61,091 nucleotides of DNA from an uncultured Lachnospiraceae bacterium (GTDB taxonomy: Bacteria > Bacillota > Clostridia > Lachnospirales > Lachnospiraceae), in assembly GCA_902781215.1 (NCBI GenBank), contig CACZIO010000008.1, forward strand, positions 1-61,091. Reading direction: 5' to 3'. The position numbers were made by a program, and so were the translations under genes. This document shows, one piece after another, positions 23,897 through 33,530 of the stretch. How positions within the stretch are numbered: position 1 is the first letter of the stretch; every line of letters begins with the position of its first letter. Under the pieces are notes generated by a model. That model saw only the letters and a program-made list of their open reading frames with translations. It was not told the DNA's origin and searched no databases.

Positions 23897-26800
23897 TCAG
23901 TAGATCGCGCAGCCGTTGCGGCCGGCGTCCTTGACCCGGTAGAGGGCCGTGTCGGCGTCCTTGAAGATATCCCCCTGCGGATTGCTCCGGTCGGAGAAGG
24001 CAACGCCGACGCTCAGAGAGACCGGCGGCAGGTCGTCCTTGGGGTGCTGGAGCAGGTCGTTGGCATGGCTGATCTTGTTGTAGACCAGCTGCCGCATGGA
24101 ACTGTTGACACGGGTCATGACCACGACGAACTCGTCTCCGCCGACCCTGCAGATGATATCGACCGAGCGGAAGCTCTGGCGCAGGATCTCCGCCACCCGC
24201 TTAAGGACCCGGTCACCCACGGCATGGCCGTAGTTGTCATTGACCGACTTGAAGTGGTCGACGTCGATCATGATCAGGGCGATGTGGTCCGTGTCCGCGC
24301 TGCTCATCCAGAGATCGTAGGCGCCGCGGTTGAACAGGCCGGTGAGGGCGTCGTGGGAGGCCTCGTGGCTGAGCCGCTCCTGCGAGACCTTGTTTTCATG
24401 CAGGATGCCGTTGTACATCCGCGTGACAAAGCGCAGTTCCTCCACGCCAGTCGGCTCGACAGGCTCCCTCGCCTCCATTTTTTCCACCATGACGGTCAGG
24501 GGCCTGCGGATCATCTGTGCGATGACCACGACGATAAAGATAACGATCAGCAAAAAGACGATGGTCATGACCGTCTGGATCTGGACCAGGAGGGCCAGCT
24601 GGGCGGACGCCTGCTCCAGCTCCGTGCTGGAGGACCGGATCAGAGACTGGGTGCAGAGCCGGACGCTCTCCCGGATTCTGTCCTTGTAGTGCATGTAGTT
24701 GTTGTCGAAGACCAGGGTCTGCGCCTTCGCCTTCAGCTCCTCGGGCGTCATCTTCTGCTCTTCCCCGCTCAGCGCTATGCTGCGGATCTCCTCGGGAATA
24801 TCCTTTTCCTCATAGCTTCCGGCTTCATACATCAGGCGCATGGCCTTATTTTCAACGCCAATCAGCTCGTTGGAGAGGACCAGGGCCGTGTTCAGGTTGT
24901 CAAGGGCTGTGCTGTCGGTTCCCTCCAGCAGGACCTCCAGATTCTGGACCGCCTTGTCCCTGCGCCGGGTGACCTCGACCTCCTCGAAAAAATCTCTCAG
25001 ATACTGGATCTCACCTGTCACGACAAAGCAGCGGACCCGGTCCGTCAGATAATCGGAGCCCGACTCCATGTCCGAGGCGGCCAGCTGGGCATCAATGTAG
25101 CGGTCGCTGGCCTTTTCCATCCGGCGGTAGCCGTTCGACACCGAAATATCGGCCGCCAGAAGGGCCAGGGCGGCCAGCAGGGCCAGAATGGTGGCAAAGA
25201 GTGTCGTCGTCCGCAGATGGATGGCGGGGTGTCCCTTCGGCGACGGCCCGGTGTATTCCTCTTCAGCAGACTGTCCGGCGGCCGGTCTCTTCTCTCCGCC
25301 GGTCCTGCCCGCTCCTCCGGCAGTCTGCCCGAACCGCGCGGTGCCTGCGCTGTCCTTGCCGGAGCCCTCCCCGGCCGGTCTGTCCCCGCCGGCGGAATCC
25401 GCTGTGCCTTCACCGCCTCCCGCGGCCTGCTCCTTCTCCCCCCGCAGGGCATCGGCCTTCATGCGGCGCATGACAGCCTCCGCCGACTCGCTCAGGGGCT
25501 CCTCGTCTTTTTTAATCTGCTCCTCCGCCAGGTCACTTTCTTTTTTCTGCAGGATAAAGGGCTCAAATTCCACAGCCGGCACCGGCTTCGAGAAGAAATA
25601 TCCCTGGACCAGGTCACAGCCCAGCTGTTTGAGCGCATGGAGTTGTTCCTGGGTCTCCACGCCCTCCGCGATCACGGGCACGGACAAGTAGTCCGCGATC
25701 CCGATGATCACGTCCAGCATATGGGTGTTGCCGCCCACGGAGAAGGCCTCCCGGATGAACTGCATATCCACCTTGAGGACGTCGATGGGCAGGGACGAGA
25801 TCATGTGCAGGGACGAATAGCCGGTCCCGAAATCATCCATCTCGATCAGAAAGCCCAGGGCGCGCAGGTTCTCGACCGCCTCAATGATCCGGCCCGCATC
25901 CTGGGTGTAGGCTGACTCCGTCACCTCCAGATGAAAATCCCTGCCGGTCAGATCATATTTCCGCAGGATCCCCTGCAGCTTGTCCGGCAGCCCCGGGTCA
26001 AACAGGTCGATCCGGGATACATTGACGGACACGGGAACAGAATAGTTCAGACGGTCCTTCCACTCGCGGATCTGCCGGGCAGTCTCCTCCCAGACATAGT
26101 TGTCCAGCCGCTGGATCAGTCCGTTCTCCTCAAAGAGGGGGATGAAGAAGCCGGGGCTGATCATGCCCAGCTCCGGGTGGAACCAGCGGACCAGGGCCTC
26201 CGCCCCGGCCAGGACAGGCGTGTCCGGACGGACATCGAATTTGGGCTGGTAGAAGACCTGGAACTGCTTCTCCGCGACCGCCGCCGGGAAATCCTCGATC
26301 AGCTGCTCTGCGTAAAGCTGGCGCTCATGGAGATTTTTGTCATAATAGGCGATCGTCTTGGCAAAGCTTCCCCGGATCGTATCGGCGGCCATCTTGGCCC
26401 GGTCGAAGCGCTGTTCCATCTCGACACTTTTATCGACGCCGGAATAGACGCCCATGCGGAGACGGACACGGTTCTCGTTGGACTCCTCATCCAGAAAGCA
26501 GGCGGCCGCCTCTTCCATGAGGGCCTCGTGGTCCTCGAAGCGGGGGCTGTAGATCATGAACATGTCCGCATTTCTGCGGCCGGCGATCCCGCCGGACTCC
26601 TGCACGATCCTGCGCAGACTTTCCGACAGCTTCCGGAGCACCTCGTCCCCGTAGGCCTTGCCGTAGCGCTCATTGATCATGTGGAAATGGTTGACATCCA
26701 CGATGACCGCGTCCATCACCGTGTCTTTGTGGTACTGGTCAAACTGGCGGGCGTAGCGGTAGAAATAATCCTTGTTGTAGAGGCCGGTCAGGGGGTCACG

Positions 26801-27235
26801 CTCGGTGGACTGGATGATCTCCCGGTCCTCCGACAGCTCGATCGTCCGCCGGACACGCGCCTGTATGACGCCCAGCTCCGGATAGGGCTTGGGGATAAAG
26901 TCGATCGCGCCCAGTTCCAGGCTCTCGATCTCGGCTTTTTTCTCCGCCGTCATCACGATGATGGGGATCCTGGAGAGCCGGTCGTCATTTCTGACCTCTC
27001 TGAGCACGTCCATGCCGGACTTGACCGGCATCAGGATATCCAAAAGGACCAGGGACAGGGTATCCCTGCAGGCGCGCATTTTGTCCAGGGTCTCCGCGCC
27101 GTCGACCGCATAGATGAGCTCATAGTCCTCCTTGAGCATCTCTCCCAGGATGGCCCGGTTGATCATCTCGTCGTCGGCGATCAGAATCTGCCTCTTGCCG
27201 TTTACAGAGTGGAATCTCTCATGACTTTTTAACAT
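23897..27235 (-). CDS. REC-GGDEF(degenerate)-EAL-TM-sensor-TM-GGDEF cyclic-di-GMP protein
   Basis: A 1112-residue multidomain protein. REC receiver, residues 16-130 (DD at 21-22, phospho-acceptor Asp66 in LVLLDILMP, Lys in FIPKPYP). GGDEF-like domain, ~145-300, with the active loop degenerated to RRNADMF. EAL phosphodiesterase, ~310-560, with AEALVRW, SVNVSR, LEVTES, MDDFGTGYSS, LKVDMQF, VIAEGVET and VQGYFFSKP all intact. Gly-rich linker, ~590-665. TM helix ~677-696, extracytoplasmic helical region ~700-885, TM helix ~889-908. C-terminal GGDEF, ~955-1112, with intact RVGGDEF. It could both make and degrade c-di-GMP under phosphorylation and an external cue. No partner kinase is in the window. 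Confidence 0.9.
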   Translation of the reverse strand: MLKSHERFHSVNGKRQILIADDEMINRAILGEMLKEDYELIYAVDGAETLDKMRACRDTLSLVLLDILMPVKSGMDVLREVRNDDRLSRIPIIVMTAEKKAEIESLELGAIDFIPKPYPELGVIQARVRRTIELSEDREIIQSTERDPLTGLYNKDYFYRYARQFDQYHKDTVMDAVIVDVNHFHMINERYGKAYGDEVLRKLSESLRRIVQESGGIAGRRNADMFMIYSPRFEDHEALMEEAAACFLDEESNENRVRLRMGVYSGVDKSVEMEQRFDRAKMAADTIRGSFAKTIAYYDKNLHERQLYAEQLIEDFPAAVAEKQFQVFYQPKFDVRPDTPVLAGAEALVRWFHPELGMISPGFFIPLFEENGLIQRLDNYVWEETARQIREWKDRLNYSVPVSVNVSRIDLFDPGLPDKLQGILRKYDLTGRDFHLEVTESAYTQDAGRIIEAVENLRALGFLIEMDDFGTGYSSLHMISSLPIDVLKVDMQFIREAFSVGGNTHMLDVIIGIADYLSVPVIAEGVETQEQLHALKQLGCDLVQGYFFSKPVPAVEFEPFILQKKESDLAEEQIKKDEEPLSESAEAVMRRMKADALRGEKEQAAGGGEGTADSAGGDRPAGEGSGKDSAGTARFGQTAGGAGRTGGEKRPAAGQSAEEEYTGPSPKGHPAIHLRTTTLFATILALLAALALLAADISVSNGYRRMEKASDRYIDAQLAASDMESGSDYLTDRVRCFVVTGEIQYLRDFFEEVEVTRRRDKAVQNLEVLLEGTDSTALDNLNTALVLSNELIGVENKAMRLMYEAGSYEEKDIPEEIRSIALSGEEQKMTPEELKAKAQTLVFDNNYMHYKDRIRESVRLCTQSLIRSSSTELEQASAQLALLVQIQTVMTIVFLLIVIFIVVVIAQMIRRPLTVMVEKMEAREPVEPTGVEELRFVTRMYNGILHENKVSQERLSHEASHDALTGLFNRGAYDLWMSSADTDHIALIMIDVDHFKSVNDNYGHAVGDRVLKRVAEILRQSFRSVDIICRVGGDEFVVVMTRVNSSMRQLVYNKISHANDLLQHPKDDLPPVSLSVGVAFSDRSNPQGDIFKDADTALYRVKDAGRNGCAIY

Positions 27236-27482
27236 CTTCGTTTCCCCCGTAAAACAAGGAATACACTGAACAGGACCAGGTCGTTCGCAGGATTGAAGGC
27301 ATTCCTGTATATATTTTTATACCATGAATTCCTGTATGTTTCCAGCCTGTGCCGGCCTGCAGGCGCTTACCGGACAGCCCCGTTCCTGTACACGCCCCTC
27401 ACCCGTCCGCTTCTTCCCGGCGGGTGAAGGCCGACGCCGCGCCCCGGCGCAAGCCGCGTCAGCCGCCACGCCCGCCCCGTAT

Positions 27483-28436
27483 TCAGGCCACCCTGACAAC
27501 AGAGGGGTCCCCCGCGTGATAGCGGAAGACGCCGTCGATCAGGACCTCCTCCTCCGACACCTGGGTGTGGTTGATCTCCCTCACGATCTGCAGCAGCTCA
27601 CCGGGATCCTCGCCGTTGTCGGGCAGGAGGATGACCTCGTGGACAGAGCTGGGCAGGACGAAATAATCGCCGTTGATATAGGATGCGGCCTCCTGCAGGA
27701 TTCCCGGATACAAAATGACCGAGGCTCCGTACAGGGCGCCCTCGTTGGTCAGCAGGTAGAGCTCCCCCTCCCCGGTCGGCTGCAGCACATTGAGCACCTC
27801 CGAGAGCGGCCGGAAAACGGGCGGCAGCATCTGCGGGCAGGTCCGCAGGGCGCTCTGATAGAGCTCCTGGACGGTCATGTTCCACCGCTCCAGGTCGACA
27901 TTGCGGACCATGATCATGCCGTTGCCCAGCGAGTTCTCCCTGAGCAGATAATAGAAGACCGCCGACAGACCCTCGAAGTCCACGTGCGGGACATCCTGCA
28001 GCAGGGCCTGGTTGCGCGTGGTCCCGATCAGCTTGATGCCCAGCCGGTCCCTGATCGAACCGAACTCCCGGAAAAAATTCTCCGGCAGGGTCACGGAGGG
28101 CGTCTTTTCCTTGCAGTAATCGAGGATGTTCTGCGCGGACTCGGAGACCGCCTCCCCTCTCAGGTAATGGTCATAAAAGGGCTCCAGGTAGATCGTCGGC
28201 GCGATCGGGGCCCCGCCGAAGCGCACCGTGCAGGCTTTCCTGTAGATTCCGTTGTTTTTGCGGACATCGCGGATCGATATATCCACGTTCCCGCCTCCCA
28301 GCTCTTCCAGCTCATGCTGCAGCAGCTTGTAGTATTCCGTCTCCCTCACCAGGGACCTGTCCATATCCTGTCCGTAAAATCTCCCGCCTTCCATCAGCGA
28401 AAGTCCCGCGTACATATTCATTGCCGTGCTGTTCAC
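27483..28436 (-). CDS. DUF5688-family protein
   Basis: A ~317-residue protein of a family common in Lachnospiraceae (DUF5688) with no known function. It is soluble, with no signal peptide or membrane segment. Conserved-looking parts include TIYLEPFYDHYLRGE near residue 80 and ILLPDNGEDP-ELLQIVREIN near the C terminus. The start is set by the ribosome site: GGAGGA at 28444-28449 is 7 nt from a GTG at 28436 but only 1 nt from the ATG at 28442, so GTG is preferred. It lies after the efp terminator and upstream of the large GGDEF/EAL gene, with a 247-bp gap in between. Confidence 0.7.
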   Translation of the reverse strand: MNSTAMNMYAGLSLMEGGRFYGQDMDRSLVRETEYYKLLQHELEELGGGNVDISIRDVRKNNGIYRKACTVRFGGAPIAPTIYLEPFYDHYLRGEAVSESAQNILDYCKEKTPSVTLPENFFREFGSIRDRLGIKLIGTTRNQALLQDVPHVDFEGLSAVFYYLLRENSLGNGMIMVRNVDLERWNMTVQELYQSALRTCPQMLPPVFRPLSEVLNVLQPTGEGELYLLTNEGALYGASVILYPGILQEAASYINGDYFVLPSSVHEVILLPDNGEDPGELLQIVREINHTQVSEEEVLIDGVFRYHAGDPSVVRVA

Positions 28437-28453
28437 GTCCATTCCTCCTCTCG

Positions 28454-28493
28454 AAAAAAAGCAGTGAGTTCTGTTTCAGTACTCACTGCTTTT
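28454..28493 (-). terminator. Terminator downstream of efp
   Basis: The stem AGCAGTGAGT with ACTCACTGCT (loop of 11) runs into a T7 tract on the minus strand. It lies about 125 nt after the efp stop and just before the DUF5688 ribosome site. Confidence 0.85.
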
Positions 28494-28616
28494 CTGACAA
28501 CTGTCGCATCATGTAACGATTCAATTCCCCTGCCGGGGAACCTGAATGGTTACAGAATATCGGAATATCAGGAATGGACGATTCTCAATCCAAAACTGCT
28601 GTCTCCCGCCCGCTTC

Positions 28617-29174
28617 TTATGCGCGGGACAGATACTCGCCGGATCTGGTGTCGATCTTGATCACGTCGCCGATGTTGCAGAACAGCGGCACGCTGACCTG
28701 GGCACCGGTCTCAACGATGGCGGGCTTGGTCGCGCCGGTCGCGGTGTTGCCCTTGAAGCCGGGCTCCGTCTCGGTGATCTCGAGCTCGACAAACATGGGG
28801 GGCTCGATCGCGAACGGATTGTTGTTGTAGGAATTGACCTTGACCATATCGTTCTCTTTGACGAACTTCATGTTGTCGCCGACAATGTCCTTGCCGAGGG
28901 AGATCTGGTCAAATGTCTCCGTGTCCATGAACGCGTAGAGATCGCCATCCTGATACAGATACTGATATTCCTTGCGGTCGATCCTGGCCTGGGGGAATTT
29001 CTCTGTGGGACGGAAGGTGGTCTCTGTCACACCGCCGTTGATGATATCTTTGAGCTTGGTTCTGACGAACGCAGCGCCTTTTCCGGGTTTTACGTGCTGG
29101 AATTCAACGATCTCAAGGACGCTGCCGTCTTTTTCAATCGTAATGCCATTCCTGAACTCACTTGCAGAAATCAT
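28617..29174 (-). CDS. efp: Elongation factor P
   Basis: A 185-residue, three-domain (KOW-OB-OB) factor that relieves ribosome stalling at polyproline. The loop carrying the modifiable residue is [17 protein letters not shown] (Lys near position 32, PGKG). The C-terminal domain shows [27 protein letters not shown] and [12 protein letters not shown]. The start [10 protein letters not shown] at 29174 has AGGAGG at 29183-29188. No modification enzyme gene is adjacent. Confidence 0.97.
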   Translation of the reverse strand: MISASEFRNGITIEKDGSVLEIVEFQHVKPGKGAAFVRTKLKDIINGGVTETTFRPTEKFPQARIDRKEYQYLYQDGDLYAFMDTETFDQISLGKDIVGDNMKFVKENDMVKVNSYNNNPFAIEPPMFVELEITETEPGFKGNTATGATKPAIVETGAQVSVPLFCNIGDVIKIDTRSGEYLSRA

Positions 29175-29324
29175 ATAAAGTACCTCCTGAGATATTCGCG
29201 TCAATACGAAAATATTCTATAACAGCGGGGAAACTTTTTCAACCCATTTCAAAGCACTCGGAAAAGATTCGGAAAAGATTTATGGATTCAGGCTGTTCAC
29301 GCCCCCTGATGGGCAGCAGGTATT

Positions 29325-30374
29325 TTATGGCACCTTGTCCCGGATTTCCTGCAGCTCCTCGCCGCAGTAGGCCTCGACCAGGGCGGGCGAAACATCCTTT
29401 TCGATGGCCTCATAGACCGGGATGCACTTCTGACGGACCAGGAAGGTGTTCTCCTCATCCAGCCGGATGATCTGGGTCCCGCTCTCCTCGATGGTGGCGA
29501 TCCTGGAGGCGATGCGGTCGTCCGATGCCTGTCTGGCTTCCGCCTTGGCTGTCTCCGCCGCCTGGCGGATGATCTGCTGCTGGTCCTCCGGCAGGCCCTG
29601 CATGAATTCATCACTCACGATCAGGGAGATCAGGTGGGGCAGGTGGTTGGTCTCGATGACATAGTCCTGCTGTTCATACAGGCGGTTGGACACGATGACC
29701 TCGTAGGGGTTTTCCTGGGCGTCGATGGTGCCCTGCTGGAGTCCGATGTAGACCTCGGAGAAGGTCATGGGCGTCGGGTTGGCCCCCAGGGCCTTCCAGA
29801 AGCGCAGGTGGTAGGGATTTTCCATGGTCCGGATCTTCTGGCCCTTGAAATCCTCGACCGTATACACATCCTTGTTGGTCGTCATGACGCGGAAGCCCTG
29901 GTCGGTATAGCCGAGCAGTTCGTAACCGCCTTCTTTGTAGACCTGCTGGATCTGATCCATAAATTCCTTATTGTCAATGTGGGCACGGACATCCTCGATG
30001 CTGTCAAAGAGGCAGGGCATGTCGAATACCGCGATGTCCGGCAGGAAGGTGACCTGCGGGGCCGTGTTCTGCACGACGAAGGGGATGTCCCCGTCCTTGC
30101 AGGATTCCAAAAGCTCCCGGTCTCCGCCCAGTATACTGTTGGGATAGACCTGGATCCGCATCCTGCCGCCGGAGAGCCGGGAGACCTCCTCCGCAAAGCG
30201 CTCCGCGTAGATCTGGGTAACTGTGTCCTCCGGGCTCGAGGTCCCGAGCGGCCAGGCATAGGTCATGGTCTCCCCTGAAGCCGGTCCGGCCGCCTCTTTT
30301 TTTCCGCATCCCGCCAGGGCGATGAGCATTCCCGCCGCCAGCAGGACCGCAAGCTTTTTCATGTTTATTTTCAT
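29325..30374 (-). CDS. dctP: TRAP transporter solute-binding protein (DctP family) lipoprotein
   Basis: A 349-residue periplasmic-type binding protein with a lipoprotein signal (MKKLAVLLAAGMLIALAGC, Cys at ~23). DctP signatures: the Arg of TDQGFRVMTTNKDVYTVEDFKGQKIRTMENPYH binds a substrate carboxylate, and PTPMTFSEVYIGLQQGTIDAQENP follows. The ligand is therefore probably an organic acid. It is encoded 143 nt after dctM in the same direction, next to shikimate/quinate genes, so a cyclic acid such as quinate or shikimate is a reasonable guess. Confidence 0.9.
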   Translation of the reverse strand: MKINMKKLAVLLAAGMLIALAGCGKKEAAGPASGETMTYAWPLGTSSPEDTVTQIYAERFAEEVSRLSGGRMRIQVYPNSILGGDRELLESCKDGDIPFVVQNTAPQVTFLPDIAVFDMPCLFDSIEDVRAHIDNKEFMDQIQQVYKEGGYELLGYTDQGFRVMTTNKDVYTVEDFKGQKIRTMENPYHLRFWKALGANPTPMTFSEVYIGLQQGTIDAQENPYEVIVSNRLYEQQDYVIETNHLPHLISLIVSDEFMQGLPEDQQQIIRQAAETAKAEARQASDDRIASRIATIEESGTQIIRLDEENTFLVRQKCIPVYEAIEKDVSPALVEAYCGEELQEIRDKVP

Positions 30375-30517
30375 CCTTGTGATTATGACCTCCTGTTCTT
30401 AGGCATACATGCCCTTCTGTTTTCATCATGCATGTCTGCAGGCATTTGCCTATGGCCGCAGGCATGCATGAAGAAGGCTGTGCGCTGTTATGCGCCGCGG
30501 GCCTTCTCAAAGCGCTC

Positions 30518-31807
30518 TCACAACAGGCACAGGCTGATCGCCGGAATATAGGTGATCAGCAGGAGGGCGATCAGGAACATGATGATCATGGGCATGGCCT
30601 TTTTCGCGATCTCCATGACGGGTACCTCTGTCAGAGAACTGGCCACAAAGAGGTTGACACCGATGGGCGGCGTCACGAAGCCGATGGCCAGGTTGACGAC
30701 CATCACGACACCGAAGTGGACCGGGTTCATGCCCACTGCCGTCACGATCGGGAGCAGGATGGGCGACAGGATCAGGATGGCGGGGGTCGTATCCATGACC
30801 ATGCCCACGACCAGCAGGAAGGCGTTGATGATGAGCAGCAGGAGCACCTTATTGGTAAAGTTGTCCAGGATGAAGGCGCTGACCATCTGCGGGACCTGCA
30901 TGAGGGTCAGGACGCGGGAGAAGGCCGTGGACGTCGCCAGGATGAACATGATGGGCGCGTAGGTCCGCATGGCCTCGGTCAGGATCCCCCACAGGTCGCG
31001 GACATGGAGTGTCCTGTAGATAAACATGCTGATAAACAGGGAATAAAAGACCGAAATGACCGCGGCCTCTGTCGGGGACGCGATGCCCGTGTAGATGCAT
31101 CCCAGGACGATGACCGGGCTCAGGATGGCGAAGAAGCTCTCCCTGAAGACCTTGAAAAAGCCCTTCTCATGGAGGATTCTGATCTGACCGTCGATCTTCT
31201 CCCGGTCCTCGCCGTGCCTTTTGCAGTGGACATAGGCGTAGGCCATCAGCAGGACGCCGATCAGGACCCCCGGCACGATCCCGGCCAGGAAGAGGTCGTT
31301 GACGGAAGCGCCCGAGGCCATGGCAAACATGATGAAGGGGATGCTGGGCGGGATGATGACGCCCAGGCCGCCCGCCACCGCCACAATGGCCGTGGAGAAG
31401 ACCTTGTCATAGCCCATATCGATCAGGAGCGGAATGGTCATGCTGCCGACCGCGGCCACGGTCGCCGGCGCTGATCCCGAGATCGCCCCGTAGAAGAGGC
31501 AGGTGATGATGACTGCACAGGGGATGCCCGCCGTGCGCTTCCCCAGAAAATAGGAAAAGACATCGAAGAGACGCTTGGAGATCTGTCCCCGCGCCATGAG
31601 GATGCCCGCCAGGACAAACATGGGCACGGCCAGCAGCGGGAAGCTGTCAATGCCGCCCACCATGGACCGGATGACATAGCTGGCGCTCGCGGTGAAGGAC
31701 GGATCAAAAGCCCCCGGCAGCACCGCGACGATCCCCAGTGTGATGGAGACCGGGATCGCGATCAGGAGGCAGATCGCGAATAAAATAAATACAACAACCG
31801 GTGACAT
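30518..31807 (-). CDS. dctM: TRAP transporter large permease (DctM family)
   Basis: A 429-residue membrane protein with about 12 hydrophobic segments. Hallmarks: FPLLAVPMFVLAGILMARGQIS, ISGSAPATVAAVGSMTIPLLIDMGYD, GLGVIIPPSIPFIMFAMASGASVNDLFLAGIVPG and VVNLAIGFVTPPIGVNLFVAS. It moves the solute with the sodium gradient. The start at 31807 overlaps the dctQ stop (TAATG); a longer frame upstream only runs through dctQ in another frame. Confidence 0.95.
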   Translation of the reverse strand: MSPVVVFILFAICLLIAIPVSITLGIVAVLPGAFDPSFTASASYVIRSMVGGIDSFPLLAVPMFVLAGILMARGQISKRLFDVFSYFLGKRTAGIPCAVIITCLFYGAISGSAPATVAAVGSMTIPLLIDMGYDKVFSTAIVAVAGGLGVIIPPSIPFIMFAMASGASVNDLFLAGIVPGVLIGVLLMAYAYVHCKRHGEDREKIDGQIRILHEKGFFKVFRESFFAILSPVIVLGCIYTGIASPTEAAVISVFYSLFISMFIYRTLHVRDLWGILTEAMRTYAPIMFILATSTAFSRVLTLMQVPQMVSAFILDNFTNKVLLLLIINAFLLVVGMVMDTTPAILILSPILLPIVTAVGMNPVHFGVVMVVNLAIGFVTPPIGVNLFVASSLTEVPVMEIAKKAMPMIIMFLIALLLITYIPAISLCLL

Positions 31808-32337
31808 TATTCTACCCCCTTTCCGTCGATCCTGGAGGGCCACCTTTTCCACTCGTCGTTGTGGAGGAAATTGTGCCATTCCAGGAACCACCGCTCCACG
31901 ATGCGGAAAGCGCACAGGACAAAACAGATCAGGGGCGCCGACTGGATATAATACATGGGGATCCCGCAGGCGGGGCTGACCTGTCCGCTGGCGATCGTGG
32001 TCTGCAGATAACGCCAGGCAAAGGGGACCAGATAGACAAAAAAGACAAACTCGATCGTCAGATTCAGAATTTTGAACAGGGCTCTCCCTTTTTTGGAAAA
32101 CATCTTGATAAACTGATCGATCTTGATCGAAATGCACTTTTTGGTGCAGAGACTCACACTGATGAAGGCGGACCAGATGAACAGATAGCGCGTCACTTCC
32201 TCGGACCAGGACAGGGACATGCCCAGGATATACCTCGACAGGACCTGGATTCCCATGATCAGGGCCATCAGGATCAGCATGACGGTCATGACAAATTCTT
32301 CAAGGTACTCATCCAGATAAAAAAGAGCTTTTTTCAA
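31807..32337 (-). CDS. dctQ: TRAP transporter small permease (DctQ family)
   Basis: A 176-residue protein with four membrane segments (TVMLILMALIMGIQVLSRYI, EVTRYLFIWSAFISVSL, ILNLTIEFVFFVYLVPFAW, SAPLICFVLCAFRIVERWF). The DctQ-typical LSWSEEVTRYLFIW motif lies near residue 45. It forms the membrane complex with DctM. The order Q-M-P in one direction is a standard TRAP operon. Confidence 0.92.
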   Translation of the reverse strand: MKKALFYLDEYLEEFVMTVMLILMALIMGIQVLSRYILGMSLSWSEEVTRYLFIWSAFISVSLCTKKCISIKIDQFIKMFSKKGRALFKILNLTIEFVFFVYLVPFAWRYLQTTIASGQVSPACGIPMYYIQSAPLICFVLCAFRIVERWFLEWHNFLHNDEWKRWPSRIDGKGVE

Positions 32338-32474
32338 GTGATTATTACCTCCTTTTCCGAATGATCACAATCGCGGATTCTCAGGCTTCACAGGCTGCCC
32401 CGCGTCGCATTGAGGCACATGCCGGTCCTGCAGGAAAACGGCAGGAGGACGCGGAACAGCCTGCAGAAGCCTGC

Positions 32475-32514
32475 AAAAAAGGCCGCATAACACCCCCAGC
32501 AGTGTTATGCGGCC
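32475..32514 (-). terminator. Terminator after aroD
   Basis: A 13-bp stem (GGCCGCATAACAC region, 32481-32493 with 32502-32514) is followed by T6 on the minus strand, 7 nt after the aroD stop. It separates aroD from dctQMP, so the transporter probably has its own promoter or depends on read-through. Confidence 0.9.
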
Positions 32515-32521
32515 TCTGTTC

Positions 32522-33286
32522 TTACATGCTCTTGTGGATCAGGTTCAGAACCGTATCGAGATCGGCTGCATTCATCTGACCGGGCGCGGAAGCCTTGCCG
32601 ACTGCGCCGAAAGTACAGGAGCTGCCGAAGACCTCGCCGCAAAGACGGCTGATGAGGCCGGTTCCTGCCATGGACATGGTGATGATCGGGCGGTCCGCAT
32701 ATTCGGTCGCCATCTCCTCTGTCGCGGAGAGCAGGACCAGGACGTCCTTTTTGCTCTGCGGCATGACAGCGATCTTGGGGATGTCCGCGCCGAGCTCCTG
32801 CATCTTGCGGAGCCTGCCGACGATGTCATCCTTGTCGGGTGTCTTGCCGAAGTCATGGTTGGAGGCAACCACTTTGACGCCTGCGGCATGCGCGCCGGCG
32901 ATGATCTCACGGACAATGTCGTCACCGGTGAAGGCCTCGACGTCGACCATATCCACCAGGCCCGTCTGTGCCGCCTGAATGTTCAGCTTCGCGTAGTCTG
33001 CGGGCTCAATGGCCTTCTCACCGCCCTCCTTGGAGGTGCGGAAGGTAAACAGGATGGGCACATTGCCCAGCGCGGGGCGCAGATCCTTCAGCACATCCTC
33101 GACCTTCGCGAAGTCGAAGACGCCCTCAAACCAGTCGACGCGCCACTCGACGATGTCCAGGCGGACATCCTTGAAAGAAGCGGCTGCCGCCAGGATCTCG
33201 TCCTTTGTGACGCCCACGATCGGGACAATGATCTTGGGAGTACCCTCGCCGATCCTGACGCCGCGGACTTCAATAACGTTAGCCAT
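32522..33286 (-). CDS. aroD: Type I 3-dehydroquinate dehydratase
   Basis: A 254-residue class I enzyme interconverting 3-dehydroquinate and 3-dehydroshikimate by a Schiff base. Catalytic His is in VVASNHDFGKTP and the Schiff-base Lys in DIPKIAVMPQS. The substrate loop RLCGEVFGSSCTFGAVGKASAPGQ is intact. AGGAGG precedes the ATG. Type I enzymes serve both synthesis and quinate catabolism. Its place beside a YdiB-like dehydrogenase, a YdiN-like carrier and TRAP genes, and away from other aro genes, favours a catabolic role. Confidence 0.95.
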   Translation of the reverse strand: MANVIEVRGVRIGEGTPKIIVPIVGVTKDEILAAAASFKDVRLDIVEWRVDWFEGVFDFAKVEDVLKDLRPALGNVPILFTFRTSKEGGEKAIEPADYAKLNIQAAQTGLVDMVDVEAFTGDDIVREIIAGAHAAGVKVVASNHDFGKTPDKDDIVGRLRKMQELGADIPKIAVMPQSKKDVLVLLSATEEMATEYADRPIITMSMAGTGLISRLCGEVFGSSCTFGAVGKASAPGQMNAADLDTVLNLIHKSM

Positions 33287-33365
33287 AGTTTCCTCCTTTG
33301 GTGTTTTCAGTATTTACTTCAGAGGTCTGCGGCCGTGGCGCAGACCTCTGTATATAAACATCCCC

Positions 33366-33530
33366 TGTATCGACAAGATTTTTTACTCTTCCGTACATGC
33401 CGGAGCACGAAGTGCGCAGGCTATCGCCAACAAATGCAAAGCATTTGTTGGCATCACAGGAGCTTTGGGACGCCTTGCGGCACAAAGCTCCGGAGTAAAA
33501 AATCTTGTATCGACAAGATTTTTTACTCTT
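33366..33530. repeat. Composite palindromic element after the MFS gene
   Basis: A 25-bp direct repeat (TGTATCGACAAGATTTTTTA...) occurs at 33366-33390 and 33506-33530. The right copy is half of a perfect hairpin (33493-33507 with 33514-33528) that contains the MFS stop codon and can serve as its terminator. Between the repeats lie two more hairpins: GCCAACAAATGC/GCATTTGTTGGC (33426-33452) and GGAGCTTTG/CAAAGCTCC. Confidence 0.55.

Noticed and set aside
31808-32137. N-terminal extension of DctM
   Set aside because: The extra codons are an out-of-frame reading of dctQ; the TAATG overlap at 31807 marks the real DctM start.
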